DNA of 64,000 nt from Eopsaltria australis (Eukaryota > Chordata > Aves > Passeriformes > Petroicidae). Each line of letters begins with the position of its first letter. Position 1 is the first letter of the stretch. Below, one piece after another: positions 51,071 through 63,180 of the stretch. The position numbers and the translations under genes were made by a program. The notes beneath the pieces were generated by a model that saw nothing but the letters and a program-made list of their open reading frames with translations, searched no databases and was not told the origin of the DNA. The stretch spans positions 3,906,001 through 3,970,000 of the forward strand of contig JAVTVJ010000072.1 of the NCBI GenBank assembly GCA_034509425.1, given 5' to 3'.

Positions 51071-53740
51071 AGATTAGGCAAATCAATTGTATTTAATTCA
51101 GTAAAAATTATTTCTTAATTATCTTTCTCTTTGATGTTTCATATTACAAAGACTAAGCTCATGCATTAATGGCTCTCTGCTACTTGTGGCCAGTCTTGAT
51201 TCTTTGATCAAATAATAACAGGGAAGTCGGTCTACAGTTTCCAAAAATGCATGCAAATCCTTGAATACCTCAATATTTTACTGTCTCCAGCATTAGAATG
51301 GTGGAGGAGGAAGGTTATTCCAGATAACACAGGGTTTAAACCTGATGGTTTGTTCTCTCCTTCAGTAAGAAGGCTCCGAATATTGGTCAGAATGCAGGGT
51401 TAGTAAACAGAAAATGCTAAGGATACTGCAGAGCATGTTTGAAATTTGGATACTCTAGCAACTGTACTTTTCCATTAAAATGAGTTTGTGAAGTTTGGGG
51501 ATTATTTTTGTTGCTTACCTGCTTCTAATTTAGTTGCTATATGCTAACTGCATAATATTCTCCACATGGAAATATTTGTGGATTATTGCATTCATTTTCT
51601 ATGTTACACCTGCTTTTGGGGGCTTTTCACACATTTATGTTCTTCACTAAATGAATAAGATGAGAAGACTTTAATTTGGATCCCAGGATGTGGGACTGGC
51701 CATCAATAAGTCTTGCAAGAAAATCTTTTGAAACTGTAAAAACAAGAGAGAAACTTAGAGCAAATAGATTTGTTCTTGAAATTTCCTGGCTTGTTACACA
51801 AGTCTTATCTTCCCATTTTGTAATACCATTTGAACAAAAAAACCCAACCCCATGCTGCATAGCTTATACAGAGTGTTTTACTATTTTTAAAACCACAAAA
51901 CCAGATTCATGGACCTCAAGCATAACTAATACCTGATTGTTAAGCAAAGCATACAAAGCTCCAAACATGCTCTCCCCACTGGAGCAGGCAGGCTTTTTTG
52001 TGAAGGGAGTGGGGCTGGTGCACTCATGCCCCGTGCAGAGCAGCCACATCCAGTTCTGTTCCTGACAACCTACAGATGCAGCAGCTAGCATTATAATTGC
52101 ATTCTTTTTTCAAGAGACCTGAGGTAGCAAACAAAGGTTTTTGTGAAAAAGCCATGCCGGGTGCCTCACCAGTGCAGTCCATCCTGTCTTCCCCTGAAAT
52201 TCTGTTTCTCTTTTCCTGGTTGTGGGGCTCCCTGTTCGTTGTGTGTGTGTAGGATTCAGTGTGCAGCAGCTGGGGAACAGCCGTGGGTTGCAGGGGCCCC
52301 TGCGTGCTTTAGGCAGCATCCAGACCAAGTGAGAGCATGTGTCGGTGTTCTCCCTTCCGGCTGCCTTCCAGGCAGTCTGCAATTCCATGTCAAACAGCTC
52401 ATGGTGCCAAAAGGTAAAGAGGGGATGTGGCACTTCTAATCCAAACGTTTTCTCTTTGTTCCTGTCTCCCAGCTGCTATGTCCCAAACAGCCCGTGGCCT
52501 AATGACTAGGAAACCTTTTGAGGAGACAAGAAGATACAGTCCCCATTCTTGCACTCTAAGGCAGAAGAAAGAACAAACCTGAGTGCTGAATTATGAGGGA
52601 AATTTTCTATCCACTGTTACAGAAGAATGATGGAACACTTTTCAGTGGCTGAAGATCTGCCCTGGAAGCCTTCAGAGATGACTCAGACTTAAGTCTTATG
52701 CGTACTAAATATTTTCCATCAGCTTAGTTTAGGCGGACTGTAGCTGTTCCAGATAACATGCATTTGAATAGAAGTAAAGGTTTACAATTTACATTTTTAC
52801 ATCCAAGCCAATCACGTCAGGCTCCATGTCCAATCAGCAGAGAGATGGGTTCATGTTAGCTTGAAACAAATATTCACCACAGGTTGTCTGTCTGAGCTGG
52901 CTCTTCAGAGTCACATTTGGATGCACCTCAAGTCTCCTGTGTTCTCCATAGGGATCTCATACAGTTCAAAACATGCTCCTCAGGTCTACACTGGAAATTA
53001 GATAGTTTTACTTGACTTGTTCAAATACTTTGGGGAATTTACCCATGCTTTTGTGTTCTGAAATCAGGCTGGTGTCACTTGTGCTCTCTTTGGGAAGATG
53101 GAATGTGTGAAAATATTCAAGTCTGTGAGGAACTCAAATGTTACAGTTGTGTTTTAAATAGCAGACTGGAGAATCACTCTTTGGCCTGTAAAATTTAAGT
53201 AATTCTTGTCTAACAACTAGAAAAATGTAGCATCATGCTGTTGTAGTCATTTCTCTTCCATCTCCTCTCTCCCTATTGCCTCCTCCCCCTGCCCACCCCC
53301 AAAATAATTGTTTCTAACTTCAAATGCTTTTCAGTGTTGAAGGAGGTGAATAGGTCAAATCTATATTTATATATGTCTGTGTTATTTTCTGGTATATATG
53401 TAGCTGTGGAAGAAGTTGTTCTGCTGCTTCTTCAGAAATGTCCTTGTCTTCATGATTTATCTGCTTCTACATCGGAAAGCAAGAAAACAATATTTTTTAA
53501 ACAAAGGTTTCAAAATATTATGCCATATGATTGTTTGCAGCAGGGTGTGTAATTGGACTACGAGACCCTGTGTCTTTAACCTTGTGTTTCAAGAGAATGT
53601 AATGATTCAGAAGTAGGAAGAAAATGTAAATACAAAGATTATGAATTACTTCAAATTTTTTAATAATAGATGTGAAATAGAGGCAGTGGCTGAGAAGGTT
53701 ATATCTAAAATCATAATGAAGTATAAAATTGGCTTCTTTC
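51071..53740. other. Intergenic, no gene recognised
   Basis: AT-rich sequence with short open frames only. Nothing supportable was seen. Confidence 0.4.
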
Positions 53741-53748
53741 CATACAGT

Positions 53749-54084
53749 TCAGGTTCCTGTCTTCTTGCATCTCTCTCCATCTCTGTACTGTGGTTGCACA
53801 TCGCTGTAACTTTCACACTCTACAAATTCTATAAGCTCTTCCAAGAAGACGTCACCCCCAATTGCTTGAGCAATAAAAGTGCTTAAATAATGCTGTTCTG
53901 CTGAAGCAGATTTGCATTTCTGGAGAAAGCTAATTCTGCAGTGGATTAATTCTTTTTGAATTGCTGCTGAGAGGAAATGAACCTGCTGAGAGACAGCTGA
54001 GTCGTAAATTTCTTGTCTAAGGTTACTTAAGGTCTCAATGTTCATTCCATACAACTCTCTTGTATTGGACAGATCAATATTTAC
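53749..54084 (-). other. Unassigned open frame, possible exon
   Basis: An open frame of about 112 codons runs from just after a TAA at 54085-54087 down to the stop at 53749. The predicted peptide is helix-prone and contains NLRQEIYDSAVSQQVHFLSA and ISFLQKCKSASAEQHYLS. It is not low complexity and is not a CR1 pattern. I do not recognise it. Splice sites at its edges are weak, and an open frame of this length can arise by chance in AT-rich DNA. Confidence 0.2.
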
Positions 54085-54385
54085 TTAACTGAGAATATAC
54101 TAAGCTAAGTTACTATGATTTTACTAAACTGGCAATGCATTAATAAGCACAATAACCAAATTCAGGTTAAAATTTAAATTTAATCCAAAGATCAGCAGTT
54201 GCAGTTAATAGAACACCATACAAACGCAGCAAACAACCTTTGAACCACAGAGATTGCAGTGTGCAGACTTGTCTTGGATAATTGTAGATAGATTTCTTTC
54301 AGTTCCTAGACACAGGATCTTGGTTGATTTATGTCAGTAAATAGCTGTGCTACTGGCAAAAGTAGCTATGTACAGAGTTTAATCA

Positions 54386-54840
54386 TAGAGCAGCATCACA
54401 GAATGGTTTAGGTTGGAAGGGACCTTTTGAGCTCATCTAGTTGAACATTCCTGCAATGAGCAGGGATACCTTCCACTTACACCAGGTTTCTCAAAGCTCC
54501 ATCCAACCTGGCCCTGGCTGTTTCTGGGGATGGGGCATCTACCACCTCTCTGGACAATCTGTTCTGTTGCCTCACTATCCTCATTGTCAAAAAATGTCAC
54601 CCTTACAGCTGGTCTAAATCTACCCTCTTTTAGTTTAAAGCCTTTGACCCTTGTCCTATTGCTACATGTGCTTGTAAAAAGCCCCCATCTTTCTTACAGG
54701 CGCCCTTTAAGTACTGAAAAGCTGCTGTGAGGTCTCCCTGGAGCCTTCTCTTCTCCAGGCTGAACAACCCCAGCTTTCTCAGCCTCTTCTCATAGGACAG
54801 TGCTCCAGCCCTTTGATCTTCTTCATGCCCTTATCATCAT
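54386..54840 (-). mobile_element. CR1 3' portion
   Basis: Antisense CR1 with the complete landmark order: 'cacagaatggtttaggttgg', 'aagggaccttttgagctcat', 'ccatccaacctggccctggc', 'ctcttctccaggctgaacaa' and 'ctcagcctcttctcatagga'. Confidence 0.95.
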
Positions 54841-55594
54841 GACCCTGCACTTTTAGCAGTAACCTTCAAGAAATGATTAGTTTCTGCACATATAACCTAG
54901 GCATAATCTACTGAAACAGCTTTCAAATAGAACTGCTTTTGAATCAATGGCTACATTGACTTTTTAAACATCTTTAGACTTACCTTTAGAAAACTGCTAA
55001 ATTCCTCTACTTTTAATTCATTACCTTCAGCAAGTTGAAAGTGCTTCACCACAGCCTATAAGAGTTATCAGGGTGCTTTGCCCTGTTGAGCCTCTGTTAG
55101 TCTCTCCAATAAATTGAGTCTTTCATCTCATCTTTCTTCTCCAGACTTTCACAGGCAGGGAAAGATTCGGGACTTCATAGGTCTGTGCAGAAGAGGAAGA
55201 AAGTTACTTCTCTTCTGCAGGATCTTTGTTTCTTCTTTGAGTGTCAATGTTTATATTCATAAAGGAGTGACACCTCTGTGCAAATGGTATTAGAAATGTA
55301 ACTTTTTATTTCAGTACTGCAGCTCACCTTCTTAACCTTAAAAAATGGGCTTAGTGTACTCATATATCTCAGCACTTCTTTTCAGCTTGAGTTCTGTTCA
55401 TCTCAGATTGCCTTGTCTCAGAGTTTTTATTTGTTTTCCACTCTTTCTCTCTGGATGCCTTTGCAAGCAATCTCTATGAATCCTTGACTTCAGTTTTAAG
55501 GCAGCCTTTTAACTTGTGTGTTGCTGATATGGCTTCAGTCTTCCCACCTGCTTACAACTAGATTGTGTGGGGCAGCTCGAATAAGAAAACCATT
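54841..55594. other. Intergenic, no gene recognised
   Basis: No coding or repeat feature recognised between the CR1 tail and the LTR. Confidence 0.45.
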
Positions 55595-56173
55595 TGTGCT
55601 GGTTTGGGCTGGGGTTGAGTTAATTTTCTTCACAGTGGCTGGTATGGGAGTGTGTTTTGGATTTGTGCTGAACACAGGGTTGATAATATAGAGATGTTTC
55701 TGTTATTGCTGAGCAGGGCTCACACAGATCCAAGGCCTTTGCTGCTTCTTATACTGTCACGGTGGTGAGAGGGATGGGGCTGCATGGGAAGGTGGAAGGA
55801 GACACAGCCAGGACAGCTGACCCCAGCTGATGAAAGGGATATTGCAGACCATATGACATCATGCTCAGTATGTAAAGCTGGGGGAAGAATGGAGAGATAT
55901 TTGGAGTGATGGCATTTGTCTTCCCAAATCACTGTATAAGCATCCCCTGCTTTCCTGGGGGTGGCTCAACACCTGTCTGACCATAGGAGGGGTGAATAAA
56001 TTACTTGTTTTGCTTTACTTGTGTGTGTATATTTTGCTTTACCTTTTAAACAGTCTTTACCCCATGAGTTTTCTCACTTTTGCTCTTCCAGTTCTCTCTC
56101 TGATCTTGCTGGTGGGAAGTGAGCAAATGGATGTGTGGTACTTTGTTGCTGGCTGGTTTTAAACCCTGAGACA
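55595..56173 (+). mobile_element. Solitary endogenous retrovirus LTR, about 579 bp
   Basis: The element begins TGTGCTGGTTTGGGCTGGGG and ends GGTTTTAAACCCTGAGACA, giving the TG...CA ends typical of LTRs, and its start and end match a widespread avian LTR type that I recognise. It has the LTR control order: a TATAAG box at 55935-55940 and AATAAA at 55995-56000, so U3, R and U5 can be placed. No gag, pol or env sequence is adjacent, so this is a solo LTR. The flanking five bases (CCATT and ATCCT) do not match, so no target-site duplication is visible. Confidence 0.85.
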
Positions 56174-56195
56174 ATCCTAAAACTTTAAAAAATGC

Positions 56196-56632
56196 TGTTT
56201 GGAAGGGAATTCTTGGGGTCTCTACTTCAACCTTCTGGTTGACACAGGGCTGTTACTGCAGCAGATTAGATAAGTCATGTTTATGTTTAAGAAATCTTGA
56301 AAACCTTCAAAATCATAGAATCTGGCTGCCACATGAATAACCCATTTAAGTGCTGCACTACCTTCCTGGTGAATATATCTTTTACTAATGTCCACCTTAA
56401 GCCTCCCAAGCTGCAACTCAAGTCCATCTTGAGCTTCTGCAAAGATGAACGTCACCATCAGCTTTCAGGTGCCATTTGCATAGATGTAGGCTGATCACCC
56501 CTCTGCAAGCCCAGCTCCTCTGATCAGCTCTTCACAAGAACAAAGTCCAGCTCCTCACATACATTCTGTGTCCCTAACAATCTTAGCTTTTATCTGCTGG
56601 ACCCTCTCTAGTTTCTCCATGGCCATATTTAA
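56196..56632 (-). mobile_element. Older CR1 fragment
   Basis: On the plus strand it reads 'ggaagggaattcttggggtc', then TCATAGAATCTGGCTGCC, 'ccttaagcctcccaagctgc', 'aagtccagctcctcacatac' and 'tctagtttctccatggccat', an older CR1 tail in reverse. It begins only 22 bases after the LTR. Confidence 0.65.
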
Positions 56633-57325
56633 CTTAAGGACTCCTATCTGCACATACATGGAGATTCATCAATAATACTGAGAGAAGGAAGCTGACAACT
56701 CCCCTAAGTCTGCTCGCCATGATCCTAACATGGGACAGTCCATAACCTGCCCTATTTACAGTAGTACCACACTGCCAGCTTGGACTCAGCCTGCCATTCC
56801 CTATTGTCTCCGAGTTCTTCTCAGCAGGACTGCTGTTCATGCAGTCAGTTTCAATGCTGATTCAGTATTTTGCACTGCTTATGGAACTTTATGTCTCTGT
56901 TCTCCCTAAAGATTAGTTCAGTGTTGGATTCCTAGACGTTTGTCACAGTCAGCAGAAGTCTGCTTTTATAAAAATATCTAATGACTTGCTGAACACATTC
57001 ACTTTATTATGCCTTCTTTTATGACATGCATACAAGCATTGCTCAGCTTTCTGGACTTCCAGCAATACAGCTTTTGCGATGCTGATAGAAATTCATGACT
57101 TGTCCTATTGGCTTGTACCTAAAAGACCCTGGACAACCCTACTTTTATATTCTGTCAGAATAAATCCTATGTACAACAACATCACTATTTGTCTTGATGT
57201 ACCTCAAATCTGTGTTGTTGACTGAACACATTCTTCCCTGCTTGATTTTATTCTCACAAAAGAGTGTTTCTGTTCATCTCAAATACCAGTGGACTATGTA
57301 CAGAAAGAACTGTGATGTACTGTAC

Positions 57326-57645
57326 CTGTACTGATACACTTCCAAAGAGCCAACTAAATAGCTCCCTATTGACCCTTGTAGACAGCAGCAGTTTTCTGAT
57401 GGTTACTAAAGACTTTCTGTCCTCGGCTCCAAGTGTGTCTTCGTGACACAACTGCATTTCAAACACATTAAGTTTATTTTGAGCCCCATCTGCTGCTTGG
57501 CTAGATGTGTCTGTAGGGGCCGCAGAAGTGTCTCCCTGTGACAATTTAGGAGTATCTGCTCTGTTCTGTTTAGCAGATGGCCATGTGAGTGTCAAAAGTT
57601 TTATTAAATTGATGTCACATAAACTATTCACTTCATCACAGCAAA
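57326..57645 (-). other. Candidate unidentified exon C
   Basis: A 320-base open stretch is bounded on the minus strand by a plausible branch point and acceptor (CTACTAAATG...ACTAG) and a CAG|GTACAG donor. It encodes about 106 residues, including LTLTWPSAKQNRADTPKLSQ and GAEDRKSLVTIRKLLLSTRV. The composition looks like protein rather than translated repeat. I cannot name a family. It is phase-compatible with the candidate exon at 58847-58925. Confidence 0.22.
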
Positions 57646-58846
57646 CTAGTATGGAAGTTTTCATTTAGTAGAGATGAACGAAACCCGCTCTTTAGAAGTC
57701 CAGCAATTATGCAAGAATTCTGGTTTGTAAAAGCAGTTGTGAATGTAAATACGTTCTCAAACTCTGATTGTGACTATTTAATGAATTGCAAATATTTAGC
57801 GAAGGCATAAACAGAAAACAGGTGTTCTCTGCTGCCAAGACTTCATTTCCCACTTTCCTGAATCCTGTTTTATTTGCTTTATGGTTATTATAATGGCTGC
57901 CACCAAGCGCTGCCACTTCAGTGTGCTAACCGTGACTCACAGAAGTGCCTCATAAATTACATCAATGGGAAAGCAGATGAGCACATGAAGAGGAGGTGCA
58001 AAACTCATTAGTCATGCAGTCTCCTTTTCTGGGGACTGAATTGCCTGACAGAAAAGCATTGTGAGTGCCTCGTGCATCTGTCAAGTCCACCAGATGCCAA
58101 TCTTGCTCTTGCAGTTTTTGTGAAAGCTATGAATCGATATGCATTATTCAGGATTGTAAAACAGAACCTCAATTAAGCTGCCGACTAAAGCAGAAGGAAA
58201 AAGGTAATCACCCAATACACAGTAAGTTTCTTCAGACAAAGGGAATAACATAGATTTTGCTACTTGAAGCAATATCTAGATCACAGCCCATTTATTTCTT
58301 TTTCATACATTGTCTTGCATAGTGATGCAGTTGAGGACAGGTATTCTGAAACAACAGAACGAAATGAAGATTCTGTGAGCTAGGCATTGATTTTGATCAA
58401 TCTGCATGAAATGAAGTGCATCAGTGTACTGTATCAAATTCAGAAAAGGACACAGTATCACACTCTGTCTCTATTTTTGGGGATGAGCCAGCATCTTTAT
58501 TATAACCTGTGTGATTTCAGGGATTTATAGCATACCTATAATACTTCACCTAAGGCTGAAACTGTGTAAGACCTTCAAATAGCTTTCCAGGATTTTTTTT
58601 TCTTAGTTTATTTTCACAGAAGGATCCTAGTACATTTTCACAGAAGCACAACACATTAAAAAAAAAAAATGTACAATTTTTTTTTAATCTTAGCAGTTAC
58701 AAAGGTATTTTCTTCATGAAAGAGTCTCACTAAACTTGACAGCAGAAAGGACTGCAGTCTACTACAGCCATTCTCATAAACTCATCTGTCAGTCAGATCA
58801 AGCTCCCATTTAGTGATCAAGTAAAAATGAATCTTGAAGGGTTTAC

Positions 58847-58925
58847 CAACACCAGTGAATGTCAGAATGAATGCACACTGTCCCTTAGCCTGAAAAAGGG
58901 AGCTTAAGAGACCACTTACGACAAC
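58847..58925 (-). other. Candidate unidentified exon B
   Basis: A 79-base stretch on the minus strand follows a strong pyrimidine-rich acceptor (TTATTTTATTTCTTCAG) and ends at GTTG|GTAAAC. It would encode VVVSGLLSSLFQAKGQCAFI and a few more residues, and ends in phase 1, which matches the phase needed by the candidate exon at 57326-57645. No family recognised. Confidence 0.2.
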
Positions 58926-60389
58926 CTGAAGAAATAAAATAATGGCCATGAAGGCTTTAAAGGAACAGTAGATAGAGTACAGAAAAAACCTCACAAACAG
59001 AGCTGAGCCCCATGAGGAAGCACAACACAGAGGTTTGTCTATCCTGCAAATATTTGTCTCTCTGAACAGAGTGCCATGCAGGATTTTGATCCCAGAAAAA
59101 GACTAAAAAAAATATGACCCTTTTTTCTATATGAGGATGCATTGAGTAAGAACTGTGCTTAGTATGTCCAAATGATCTTATAGCATAATCTAATATAAAC
59201 CTGCTTCTCCTTCTCCCAGTTCTCTGCATTCAGAAAAAATCAAATATAAACATGCTGAATCTGGTCCCTGCAGCAGGTCCCTGAATCAAGTCCCTGCAGA
59301 AGCTTCAGGAGTTCTCTGATACCAATTTATCCAGACTCTGGTTTGTAGCTGACAAGTTGGTCTTGTTTACAGCTAACAGGGATATGTCAGTATTTCTTGG
59401 CAATAGGGCAGATGTACCTGAAAGGACAAAGCCATTTGAGTCTACTTTTAAGTACTCATTGTTCAGGTGAAGCTGTTACCAGCTTAAATGGACTGCAGCA
59501 CTTAGGCAGAGTAAGAAAAGAGGGAAATAATCAGTAAGTGGTGTTTCTTCTGGCACCTTTTGATTCTCCCTGATTTTCACTTTACTTTGTTTTTGCCTCT
59601 TGTACCCTTCAATTTTTTTCTGTAACTCAAGAACAGAATGTGCACAGAAACTTTTACAGGTCAATATACCTCTGTGTAAACCAGCCTATTCTTACATTCA
59701 ATCCACCTTTTTTTTCTCCCAATAAGGATAGCAACTTTTCTCCAAAAAATTTCCATTATTCTACTCCTCATTGTAAGAAATGTTATATAAAATATTTCAG
59801 TGGTTGACCTGCACACATCTGATTGTACCATTAGGAGCACTCCAGAGAAATGCACCAGTAAAATAGAGCATTGATCAAGGTAATTTTACTATGACAATAA
59901 TAATGATGCTACTAAAAATTCTGTTCACCAGTAGGGGACTTAGTTATTAACAGCCCACATACTATATGCATATTCTGCATACTTTATGAGACTGCTTTTG
60001 CCAAATTGATATGTTGATTGCTTTATATGCCACAACAATTAATAATATACAGATTTACAACTGCCATCTTTAGGAGCTAAAAATGTGAAGTAAACTTAGC
60101 TGCCAGCTCAAATGCTGTCTTGGGAGGTGGGATGTGTTGCTGTGAAAATGTTCACATTATATGTTACAGCCCTTTTATGAAAAATACTCTTCCTTGTGGT
60201 AACTGAAACTTGTAAGGAATTTTCAATGACTAAGGCAAGCTGCAGAAGGAGCATTGCTGCAAATGGATAAATCTCTGCTTTCAGAGCATTAAACAATGTG
60301 AAAGCTTGATAAACTTTCGGAGAGCTCAAATCTAGGGGAGCTGGGAGAGGAGTGAGGAGCTGGGGCCTGCCAAGTCCAAAAGCATCTTG

Positions 60390-60655
60390 GACTGCTTTAG
60401 GAGCAGCAGTCAGAGAGATGACCCTTTGCTTCTGCTTGGCACTGGTGAGATGTACCTGGACTGCTGTGTTCATCTCCAGGCTCCTGAGGGTAAAAAAGGA
60501 TGTGGACTTATTGGAGCAAGTGCATCACAAGGTCACAAAGATGATGAAGCATCTTCAGCGTGAGGGAAGGGTGAGAGAGCTGGGGCTGTTCATCCTGGAG
60601 AAGAGCAGACTCTGGCGACTCCTTATAGCAGCCTCCCAGTAGCTGGAACTGCTTA
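60390..60655 (+). mobile_element. CR1 ORF2 fragment
   Basis: CTTGGCACTGGTGAGATGTA, then 'tggactgctgtgttcatctc', 'caaggtcacaaagatgatga', 'agagagctggggctgttcat' and 'cctggagaagagcagactct' follow the CR1 ORF2 C-terminal order in sense orientation. It lacks the 3' terminus. Confidence 0.88.
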
Positions 60656-63125
60656 AATGGCTTTGTGTTCATCCAGGACATTGTCCTTCATGTGTCCTTC
60701 AAATGTCCATCCATTTCACCTCCCTGCCCAGCCTGGCTTGGATAAGTGGAACTGAGCAAGGCCAGCTCCATGCAGCTGAGAGCAAGAGGACCGGTTGCTT
60801 GAACTTCATACAGTCTTTGTAGACCAAAGACAACTTGAGCCTCAGACCAAGCCTATGGCCCCAGGATACAGCTATTAGGTGTTGTGGGCTTTTCATTCAA
60901 GTCTTTGGGACACCATGAAGGACTCTGTCACAGCACACCAGATTGGGTGTTTCTGTAACATTGGTATAATGTGTGCCCATGTGCTTTGTGCCACAGGTCC
61001 TTGTGTCAAGATGGTTGAGTTTGGCAGAAGGAGCCAGTTCTGCCATGCACTTACCCATATTTCCTGTTTCAAGCAGTGATGGAAACTCCATTTGCATTTT
61101 TCTCAGAGAAAACTAGTTGGACTTACTCTGAGATGGTGCTCAGAAACAAATAAACCTACGTGTGTGTATGTATTTTGAACAACCAGGGAGCTTGCATGGG
61201 GCAAACCCTTACGGTACTTGACAGGACAGATGTTCCCAGAGAATATCATGATTTGACATATACTGGATCAGAGATTTGGATTCAGGGACAAAAGAAATTC
61301 CTGAAACACTATGAAAGTGGTCGATAATTTTGCCGATAGAGCAAATCTATTTAGCACACTCTATTTGAACAATGGGTAGCACTTTTACCTCAGTGAAGTT
61401 GTCATTTCTGACAAACCGTCCTTCAATGGCTGATGTATAGAGAGAAGCAGCATGGTAAATGCACAGGAGAAGTCAAACCCATTTTATATCAAGTGTGAAA
61501 GAAAACCTGAGACTATGCCCTGCATGCAAGTCAAGCATCGACTCCCTCAGCTCTATTAAGAAAAGCACAAACTGACGCTAAAGCTGTTCAGATTTCTCTT
61601 TGGCTGTAGACTTCTGCCTCCATGCTGCCTCCATGCCTGCATGCCACACGATAAGACCCAGTTCTTCCCTAGGGAAGGAACAATCTCCAGTTCCTACCAG
61701 GAGATCCTTGCACTTATTTTTATAAGATGATAGTCAAAAACCAAGGTCACACAAAACAATCTAGATATCGTTGTCATATTTTCTCCAAAAGGACAATCAA
61801 GATATGCACACAGCTCATTTCATGGGTTACAAAATGTGTCGGAAAGTTGCTCAGAGTAATTTCTCTTTCTCAGGACTTTGGACTTCCGTGTTTAGAATCA
61901 GAAAGCTTTTGAAGATTGGTTTGGGTTTGTTTTGTTTTGAGTTGCTTTTGGTTTGGTTTTCCTCTTTTTTTTTTTTTTTTTTATTGTTTTCGTGAAGAAA
62001 GGAGCACTGAGTACTGCACTAGCATTTGCACATGTTTCCAGTAAGGAATTTGCTATAGCTGTAGTAGCTGGCATTACTTTGCCTGAACAATCAGCACAGG
62101 TAAAGTTGTTTACAAAAGTTGTTTACAAAAATTATTCACAGTTGTTCTGAATTATCTCTCCCCAAATACATGAATTTTCATTGTCAGCAAAATAACCGTA
62201 GTCCACTTTGTGTTCTTACGAGACCTAACCTTAGAGTTAGAAAGATCTTTGGATATTTTTGGTATGATTTATTTTAGAAAAGGTGCAACAGATCTACCTC
62301 AAGGTTCTGACCAATGTGATACCCCATCACTAAATGAAATTTCTCATAACAGAAGCTCAGAGACCAGGGCATGCAAAAAAACCAGACTAGATCTGCATCC
62401 AAGGGCTAGTGTATGATTTCTAAGAGGAAGGATATGAGCACTTTAGAAAGAATGACATGCAGAGGCGGGCAGGGAAATTAGGTTAGGCCAGAAAAGAAAG
62501 GAAAAATGCCCTTATTTATCCATTGTAAAAGAAAAGCAGTGATTACTGCAATAGATCAAAGCAATATAAAGGTGTAAAAATTGCTTAGTTTTCTGTGTTA
62601 AAAAGGAAGAAGTAGAAAAGCTTAGCAAGATAAAAATATAAGACTGGTAGATGCCATCCTTGAAAATAACAATTATGGTAAACAACTGTATTCCATGGAT
62701 ATGTTTATAAAATAGTTCTGGATACCTTTAGTGGTCTGAGCTTCCTATTTTGTTGTCTAAGCATTAGCTCTCCATCAGCAAATTTACATAAGGATGAAGA
62801 AAATGTGTTTGGAAGGTGATACCCGAGTAGATGATTCTCTGTTGGATATGCTTTACTCATTTTAGTTTTCATTTGCTGAATAAAAAACAAGGCATTTGCT
62901 GTACCTGCAACACTAAACTAAGGACATAGTCATTCCAAGCTGTTAACCTGCCCTGACACACACAAGTTCATAGTCCTGAGTAACTGTCATGGTTTGCAGA
63001 AGTCTGAGATGCTTGTAGTGTTCCTGGAGACCAAAAGGCTCAGACTCAGTGTGCTGAAATGAGAAGGAACATTCTTACAAGTTACTGAAATCCAGATACT
63101 GTCTTTATGGAGGCTATATACCAAA
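60656..63125. other. Intergenic, no gene recognised
   Basis: AT-rich. It includes a T/G-rich stretch ending in an 18-base poly(T) run at 61965-61982. No coding feature was supported. Confidence 0.45.

Positions 63126-63180
<55 letters not shown>
63126..63180. repeat. (TATATG)n hexanucleotide microsatellite
   Basis: About nine perfect copies of a six-base unit, alternating purine and pyrimidine throughout. Likely length-polymorphic. Confidence 0.97.

Noticed and set aside
60108..60473. 121-codon minus-strand open frame
   Set aside because: One half is the antisense of a CR1 fragment. The other half has only a weak acceptor and no recognisable motif.
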